A stretch of 64,000 nucleotides of DNA from Pelethousia sp034928145. GTDB lineage: Bacteria > Bacillota > Clostridia > Christensenellales > CAG-138. A program made the translations under genes and the position numbers. The notes beneath the pieces are model-generated. The model was not told the origin of the DNA and searched no databases. It was given only the letters and a program-made list of their open reading frames with translations. Below, in pieces: positions 59,296 through 64,000 of the stretch. The stretch is from contig JAYFPE010000013.1 in assembly GCA_034928145.1 (NCBI GenBank), positions 1-64,000 of the forward strand, written 5' to 3'. The first letter of the stretch is position 1, and each line of letters begins with the position of its first letter.

Positions 59296-59346
59296 TTGCA
59301 TTTATGCCAAATTTCTGTAGAATTATATGTGACGAAATCGTTTTCG
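59296..59346 (+). promoter_or_regulatory. Cellobiose phosphorylase promoter with LacI operator
   Basis: TTGCAT (59296-59301), 16-nt spacer, TAGAAT (59318-59323). CGAAATCGTTTTCG at 59333-59346 is a near-perfect LacI-type palindrome (one mismatched pair) about 10 nt after the -10 box, a classic roadblock position. The rest of the 506-nt intergenic region holds no gene. Confidence 0.65.
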
Positions 59347-59422
59347 GGCAAATCGACTTTATATCGGGGCATACGCCACAAAATCATCCGGCGCTGCCGC
59401 ATATGCAGAAAGGGACATACCC

Positions 59423-61846
59423 ATGAAATTTGGAGCCTTTGACGACCTTCAAAAGGAATACGTAATTCATACGCCCCACACGCCCCTGCCCTGGATCAAT
59501 TACCTGGGCAACGACGGGTTTTTTAGCCTTATCTCCAACACCGGGGGCGGCTATGCCTTTTATCAGGACGCCAAGCTGCGCCGCATCACCCGCTACCGTT
59601 ACCAAGGCGTGCCTTTGGATGTGGGCAGCCGCTTTTACTATATCGTGGATGGCGAAACCCGCTGGAGTCCGGGCTACCTGCCCTGCAAAACGCCGCTGGA
59701 CGCCTACCGCTGCCGCCATGGCCTGGGCTATACGGCCATCGAGAGCGCCAAAAACGGGGTGGAGGCTTCCCTCACCTTCTTCGTGCCCCTTAGCGAAAAC
59801 TGCGAGATCAACCGCATGCGCCTGACGAACGCCACAGCGCAAGAAAAGCGGCTCAAGCTTTTCGCCGCCGTGGAGTGGTGCCTGTGGAATGCCGTGGACG
59901 ACGCGCAGAATTTTCAGCGCAATTTAAACGTAGGCGAAGTCGAGGTGGAAGACGGGGCCATCTATCATAAAACCGAATACCGCGAGCGGCGGGATCACTA
60001 TGCCTTTTTCAGCGTGAACGCCCCCACCGAAGGTTTCGATACGGATCGTGACGCCTTCCTGGGCCCCATGGGAGATTGGGGCGCGCCCAAGGCCGTGCTC
60101 GCGGGCAGGAGCGGCAATAGCCTGGCTAGCGGCTGGAGCCCCATCGCCTCCCACGAATTGGAGATCACCCTGGCCCCGGGCGAGAGCAAAACGCTGCTCT
60201 TTATCCTGGGTTACGCCGAAAATCCCAGGGATCAAAAATGGGCCGCGCCGGGTGTCATTAACAAAACGGCCGCCCGGGCCATGCAGGCCCGCTTCGCTGC
60301 GGACGCGGACGCGCAGGCAGCGCTTGACAAGCTCAAAGAATATTGGGAGGGCCTCCTGGGCCGCCTTGCCCTGCAAAGCGGCAACGCCGCCTTCGACCGC
60401 ATGGTCAACCTCTGGCATCCCTATCAATGCATGGTCACCTTCAACCTGAGCCGCAGCGCCAGCTATTTCGAGAGCGGCACGGGCCGGGGCATGGGCTTCC
60501 GCGACAGTTGCCAGGATCTGCTCGGCTTTGTGCACATGGTACCCGAACGGGCGCGGGTCCGCATCTTGGATATCGCCGCCGTGCAATTTAAAGACGGCAG
60601 CACCTATCACCAGTATCAGCCCCTCACCAAGCAGGGCAACGGCGATGTGGGCACCGGCTTTAACGACGACCCGCTCTGGCTGGTGGCCGCCGTCGCCGCC
60701 TATGTGCGCGAGACCGGGGACGCGGGCATTTTAGAGGAGCCCGTGCCCTTCGATAACGAGCCGGGCAGCGAAGCGACCCTGTTCGAGCACCTGCGCCGCA
60801 GCGTGGGCTATACCCTGGCCAATCTCGGCCCCCACGGCCTGCCGCTGATCGGCAGGGCCGATTGGAACGACTGCCTTAACCTCAACTGCTTCTCCGAGGA
60901 GCCGGGCGAAAGCTTTCAGACCTGCGCCAATTTTGAAAGCGGCAAGGCGGAAAGCGTGTTTATCGCCGCCATGTTCGTGCTTTATGGCAGGGAATACGCG
61001 CAGCTTTGCCGCCGCTATGGCGAGGCCGCCGAAGGCGAAGAGATCGAAGCGGCTGTTTACCGCATGGAGCAGGCAGTGAAGAAGCACGCCTGGGACGGCG
61101 CCTGGTTCCTGCGCGCCTACGATGCCTTCAGCAGGCCCGTGGGCAGCAAATCCTGTGAGGAGGGCCAGATCTACATCGAGCCGCAGGGCTTTTGCGCCAT
61201 GGCCGGCATCGGCGTGGAGGAAGGCATGGCACGAAGCGCGCTGGACAGCGTGTGGGCGCGGCTGGTGGGGCCCTATGGCATCGAGTTGCTCTCCCCCTGC
61301 TATACCGCCTACCATCCGGAACTGGGCGAGATCACCAGCTACCCGCCGGGATACAAGGAGAACGGCGGCATCTTCTGCCACAACAACCCCTGGGTGAGCA
61401 TTGGCGAAGCCATGCTGGGCAACGGTGACGCCGCCTTTGCGGCTTACAGCCGCATCTGCCCCGCCTTTACGGAGGAAAACAGCGACGTACACCGCACCGA
61501 GCCCTATATTTACAGCCAGATGATCGCGGGCCGGGAGGCCGCCCGCTGCGGAGAGGCGAAAAACAGCTGGCTCACCGGCACGGCTTCCTGGGCCTTTGTG
61601 AACGCCAGCCAATATCTGCTGGGCATTCGCCCCCAATTCGACGGCCTGGAAATACGGCCCTGCCTGCCCAAAGAATTCGAGGGCTTCACAGCAAGCCGCC
61701 TCTTTCGGGGCGTGCGCTACAACATCCGCGCCAGGCGCGCGGGGCTTGACACCCCGCGGGTCAAAGTGAACGGCGTGGAGATCGAAGGCTGTGTCGTGCC
61801 CCCCGTTCAGGGGGCGGGGCATTGCGAGGTTGAGGTACTGTTTTAA
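59423..61846 (+). CDS. cbp: Cellobiose phosphorylase (GH94)
   Basis: 807 residues, full length. It splits cellobiose with phosphate into glucose 1-phosphate and glucose in the cytoplasm, saving ATP. The sequence follows clostridial cellobiose phosphorylase throughout: MKFGAFDDLQKEYVIHTPHT, WINYLGNDGFFSLISNTGGG, KTEYRERRDHYAFFSVNAP, RSASYFESGTGRGMGFRDS, NDDPLWL and the catalytic GRADWNDCLNLNCFS, with the general-acid Asp near 481-484. Ends with GH94 C-terminal features (IFCHNNPW, KNSWLTGTASW). It is controlled by the LacI-operator promoter upstream and is followed after 11 nt by a GH1 gene. Confidence 0.95.
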   Translation: MKFGAFDDLQKEYVIHTPHTPLPWINYLGNDGFFSLISNTGGGYAFYQDAKLRRITRYRYQGVPLDVGSRFYYIVDGETRWSPGYLPCKTPLDAYRCRHGLGYTAIESAKNGVEASLTFFVPLSENCEINRMRLTNATAQEKRLKLFAAVEWCLWNAVDDAQNFQRNLNVGEVEVEDGAIYHKTEYRERRDHYAFFSVNAPTEGFDTDRDAFLGPMGDWGAPKAVLAGRSGNSLASGWSPIASHELEITLAPGESKTLLFILGYAENPRDQKWAAPGVINKTAARAMQARFAADADAQAALDKLKEYWEGLLGRLALQSGNAAFDRMVNLWHPYQCMVTFNLSRSASYFESGTGRGMGFRDSCQDLLGFVHMVPERARVRILDIAAVQFKDGSTYHQYQPLTKQGNGDVGTGFNDDPLWLVAAVAAYVRETGDAGILEEPVPFDNEPGSEATLFEHLRRSVGYTLANLGPHGLPLIGRADWNDCLNLNCFSEEPGESFQTCANFESGKAESVFIAAMFVLYGREYAQLCRRYGEAAEGEEIEAAVYRMEQAVKKHAWDGAWFLRAYDAFSRPVGSKSCEEGQIYIEPQGFCAMAGIGVEEGMARSALDSVWARLVGPYGIELLSPCYTAYHPELGEITSYPPGYKENGGIFCHNNPWVSIGEAMLGNGDAAFAAYSRICPAFTEENSDVHRTEPYIYSQMIAGREAARCGEAKNSWLTGTASWAFVNASQYLLGIRPQFDGLEIRPCLPKEFEGFTASRLFRGVRYNIRARRAGLDTPRVKVNGVEIEGCVVPPVQGAGHCEVEVLF

Positions 61847-61857
61847 GGGGAGGGCGC

Positions 61858-63204
61858 ATGGAAGGCTTTGCTGCGGATTTCATATGGGGCGTGGCCAGCG
61901 CCGCCTATCAAACGGAAGGCGCCTGGAACGAAGATGGCAAAGGCCCCAGCATTTGGGACGCCTTCTGCCATGAGGGCGGGCATATCGCCCGCGAGGAAAG
62001 CGGCGATGTGGCAGCGGATGCCTACCACCGCCTGCGGGAGGATGTGGCCCTGCTCAAAGCGTTGGGCGTTCGGGCCTACCGCTTTTCCATCAGCTGGCCC
62101 CGGGTATTCCCCAGCGGTGGGCCGCCTGCGAATCCTGCCGGCCTTCGCTATTACGACCGGCTGGTCGATCTGCTCCTTTCTGCCGGCATCACGCCCTATC
62201 TCACCCTTTACCATTGGGATCTGCCCTTGGCGCTGGAAGAAAAGGGCGGCTGGCTAAGCCGCGATACGGCATGCGCTTTCGCAGCCTTCGCGGCCTTTAT
62301 CGCCCGGCATTTTGACAGGCGTGTCTGTCATTACATCACCCTCAACGAGCCGCAATGCTTCATCAGCCTAGGCTATGAGCAAGGGATCCACGCGCCGGGC
62401 AAGCGCCTGGATCGCGGGCAGGTGCTCCTAGCCATGCACAATGCCCTCCTGGCTCATGGCTTAGCCGCGCAGGCCCTGCGCGAAAAGAGCAGCGGGCCCG
62501 TGCAGACCGGGCTCGCCTCTACGGGCAGGCTGTGCTACCCGCAGGCGGATACCCCCGCCGGCCGAGAAGCCGCCCGCGCCGCTACCTTTTCCCTATCCGA
62601 GCAGGATTGGACGTTTACCCACACCTGGTTTTTGGATGCCGCCCTCCTGGGGCATTATCCCCTGGATGCGCCCCCCGCCCTGGCCCGTTTTGCGACTTCC
62701 GTGCCGGATGCGGATTGGGCGATCATCCGCCAGCCGCTGGACTTCCTGGGGCTGAATGTATACAACGGCAAGGCCGTGGATGAAGCGGGCCGGGAGGCGC
62801 TCAAGTATCCCGGGTTCCCGCGCACGGCCCTCAAATGGCCCCTCACGCCCGAGGTTATGCACTATGGCTGCCTGTGGCTCTATGAGCGCTACGGCCTGCC
62901 GCTGTATATCACCGAGAACGGCCAATCCGCCAATGATCGCGTCTTTTTGGATGGCCAGGTGCATGATGCCGATCGAATCGATTTCCTCCACCGCTATCTT
63001 TCCGAATTGAAAAAAGCCGCCCAAGGCGGCGTACCCATCCTGGGATACTTCCATTGGAGCTTTACGGATAACTTCGAGTGGCATTCCGGCTACGACGAGC
63101 GCATGGGCCTGGTGTATGTGGATTACCCCACGCAAAAGCGCATCCTCAAGGATTCCGCCCGCTGGTTTAGCGAGGTGATTGCGCAAAACGGGAAAAATAT
63201 CTGA
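61858..63204 (+). CDS. GH1 family beta-glucosidase
   Basis: 448 residues. FIWGVASAAYQTEGAWNEDG at the N-terminus is the GH1 signature; TLNEPQ contains the acid/base Glu (about residue 163) and YITENGQS the nucleophile Glu (about 352). No signal peptide and no phospho-sugar-binding motif were recognised, so a cytoplasmic beta-glucosidase acting on cellobiose or aryl-glucosides is most likely; 6-phospho-beta-glucosidase cannot be fully excluded. Ribosome site ggggagg; it shares the operon with the phosphorylase, giving a hydrolytic route beside the phosphorolytic one. Confidence 0.92.
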   Translation: MEGFAADFIWGVASAAYQTEGAWNEDGKGPSIWDAFCHEGGHIAREESGDVAADAYHRLREDVALLKALGVRAYRFSISWPRVFPSGGPPANPAGLRYYDRLVDLLLSAGITPYLTLYHWDLPLALEEKGGWLSRDTACAFAAFAAFIARHFDRRVCHYITLNEPQCFISLGYEQGIHAPGKRLDRGQVLLAMHNALLAHGLAAQALREKSSGPVQTGLASTGRLCYPQADTPAGREAARAATFSLSEQDWTFTHTWFLDAALLGHYPLDAPPALARFATSVPDADWAIIRQPLDFLGLNVYNGKAVDEAGREALKYPGFPRTALKWPLTPEVMHYGCLWLYERYGLPLYITENGQSANDRVFLDGQVHDADRIDFLHRYLSELKKAAQGGVPILGYFHWSFTDNFEWHSGYDERMGLVYVDYPTQKRILKDSARWFSEVIAQNGKNI

Positions 63205-63234
63205 CCATGATCTGTTAAAATACCTGCATGGCAA

Positions 63235-63276
63235 AGGGGCTATCGCGCAAAGAAAGCGTTATAGCCCCTGTTTTTA
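63235..63276 (+). terminator. Terminator of the cbp-GH1 operon
   Basis: AGGGGCTAT (63235-63243) pairs with ATAGCCCCT (63261-63269), followed by GTTTTTA. The hairpin begins 31 nt after the GH1 stop. Confidence 0.75.
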
Positions 63277-63338
63277 TGGTTAGCGCGGCAAAATGCACAC
63301 GGCTACCTCTATGTAAGGTTTGTGTACTGCCACCGGTT

Positions 63339-64000
63339 TTATTGCCCAAAGGGAAGGTCCGCCCCCTCCCGCTCCTTCATCATTTTCACAAAGACCATCA
63401 GTTCATTACGCGAGGAAACGTTAAGCTTCATATAGATGCGCTTGTTGTGTGTCTTGATGGTGTTGATGGAGAGACAGAGAATTTCCGCGATTGCCTTGGC
63501 GTTATAGCCCTCCATATAGAGGTTGAAAACCGAGCGCTCCGCGGGCGAAAGGGTTTGGATGCTTCGAACAAAGGCCTCAAATAGGGCGGAAGCCTCCTGC
63601 GGCCCTTCCATTTGGCAGGAGGCGGGCGCGGCGGCCTTATCCTGCTCCGCCAGGAAGGCGAGCAGATCGTCGATCTCCTGGATGTTGGTTTTTTCATACG
63701 CCGCCGTATCGCGGCTTTGGATGCTGCGCAGAGCATCCGCCACCGGCGCGATGTATTTGCGGCTCAGAACCGAGGCCGCTGCCGCGCTGAGCAGGAACAG
63801 GCTAAATAGCAGGAGCAGGATACGCCTGTTTTGCGCCATCATATAAGCGGATAGATCCTGCCGGGGCAGAAGCACGCCCAGCATCCAGGTCTGGCCCTCG
63901 TGGGCCGCGCCCGTAGGATAGAGGCGGATAGGTTGGTATAAGCCTACGTAGGCCGCGCCATCCGGGCCGGTAAAGCCCGCAAGGCCGTTTTTTTCCTCCC
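63339..64000 (-). CDS. Membrane sensor with LuxR-type output domain, partial
   Basis: The minus-strand frame is open from the stop at 63339 to the window edge, so the N-terminus is missing. Visible order: extracellular stretch (GLAGFTGPDGAAYVGLYQPI, then TWMLGVLLPRQDLSAYM, as in Cache-type sensors), membrane segment RILLLLFSLFLLSAAAASVL, a short linker, and a LuxR helix-turn-helix (LSPAERSVFNLYMEGYNAKA, LSINTIKTHNKRIYMKLNV). This is a one-protein transmembrane transcription regulator. It converges on the cellobiose operon; whether it controls it is unknown. Confidence 0.8.
   Translation of the reverse strand, partial: EEKNGLAGFTGPDGAAYVGLYQPIRLYPTGAAHEGQTWMLGVLLPRQDLSAYMMAQNRRILLLLFSLFLLSAAAASVLSRKYIAPVADALRSIQSRDTAAYEKTNIQEIDDLLAFLAEQDKAAAPASCQMEGPQEASALFEAFVRSIQTLSPAERSVFNLYMEGYNAKAIAEILCLSINTIKTHNKRIYMKLNVSSRNELMVFVKMMKEREGADLPFGQ

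Noticed and set aside
60731..61822. 363-codon minus-strand frame inside cellobiose phosphorylase
   Set aside because: The plus strand matches GH94 end to end; the antisense frame is a composition artefact.

Overview
The window looks like a chromosomal segment of a moderately GC-rich member of the Clostridia (Bacillota). The reasons are the Bacillus-type gene order yicC-gmk-rpoZ-coaBC-priA-def-fmt-rsmB-rlmN-stp-prkC-rsgA-rpe, an S-layer-homology (SLH) surface protein, collagen-like proteins of the kind found on spore surfaces, strong GGAGG ribosome sites and frequent GTG/TTG starts. Genus cannot be read from the sequence; a Christensenellales-like gut bacterium is only a guess. Nearly all genes lie on the minus strand.

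Region 1 (1-17.6 kb) is accessory DNA. It starts with the tail of an IS3-family transposase and contains three main remnants of the same tyrosine-integrase 3' end (about 445-699, 14.1 kb, 17.1 kb), plus an 11-residue fourth scrap at 259-291 and one att/tRNA-end-like site. Between them lies one long minus-strand gene string (12564 down to about 950): nitroreductase, Cys-cluster protein, heterodimeric ABC exporter, six tandem HXXEE membrane proteins interrupted by a second nitroreductase-like protein, an alpha/beta hydrolase, a stand-alone DUF2156 (MprF C-domain) protein and a truncated flavodoxin. A divergent TetR gene with promoter-embedded inverted repeats probably controls it. A second TetR gene, divergent from a secreted beta-helix/SH3b protein, has a perfect 14-bp palindrome on the surface-protein promoter.

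Region 2 (17.6-35 kb) is surface-protein and regulator territory: a 2523-residue SLH plus choline-binding-repeat protein; a DUF2442 protein; frame-broken EAL-HDOD and MalT-like regulators whose shared 3' tail is duplicated; a DUF6076 gene fused to a serine-recombinase remnant; three tandem collagen/BclA-like paralogues; and a small LPxTG-like anchored protein.

Region 3 (35.3-54.3 kb) is core genome. A 13-gene operon runs from yicC to rpe from a near-consensus promoter at 48592-48620, with many 4-nt start/stop overlaps. Upstream are pcrA, ligA and an AIR-synthase-like gene, then pspC. remA, usually between yicC and gmk, is absent.

Region 4 (54.4-63.2 kb) is a cellobiose-use locus: LacI regulator, solute-binding lipoprotein and two permeases (no ATPase) on one strand, and divergent cellobiose phosphorylase (GH94) and GH1 beta-glucosidase on the other, with LacI-type operators next to both promoters. 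The window ends inside a membrane-anchored LuxR-type regulator.
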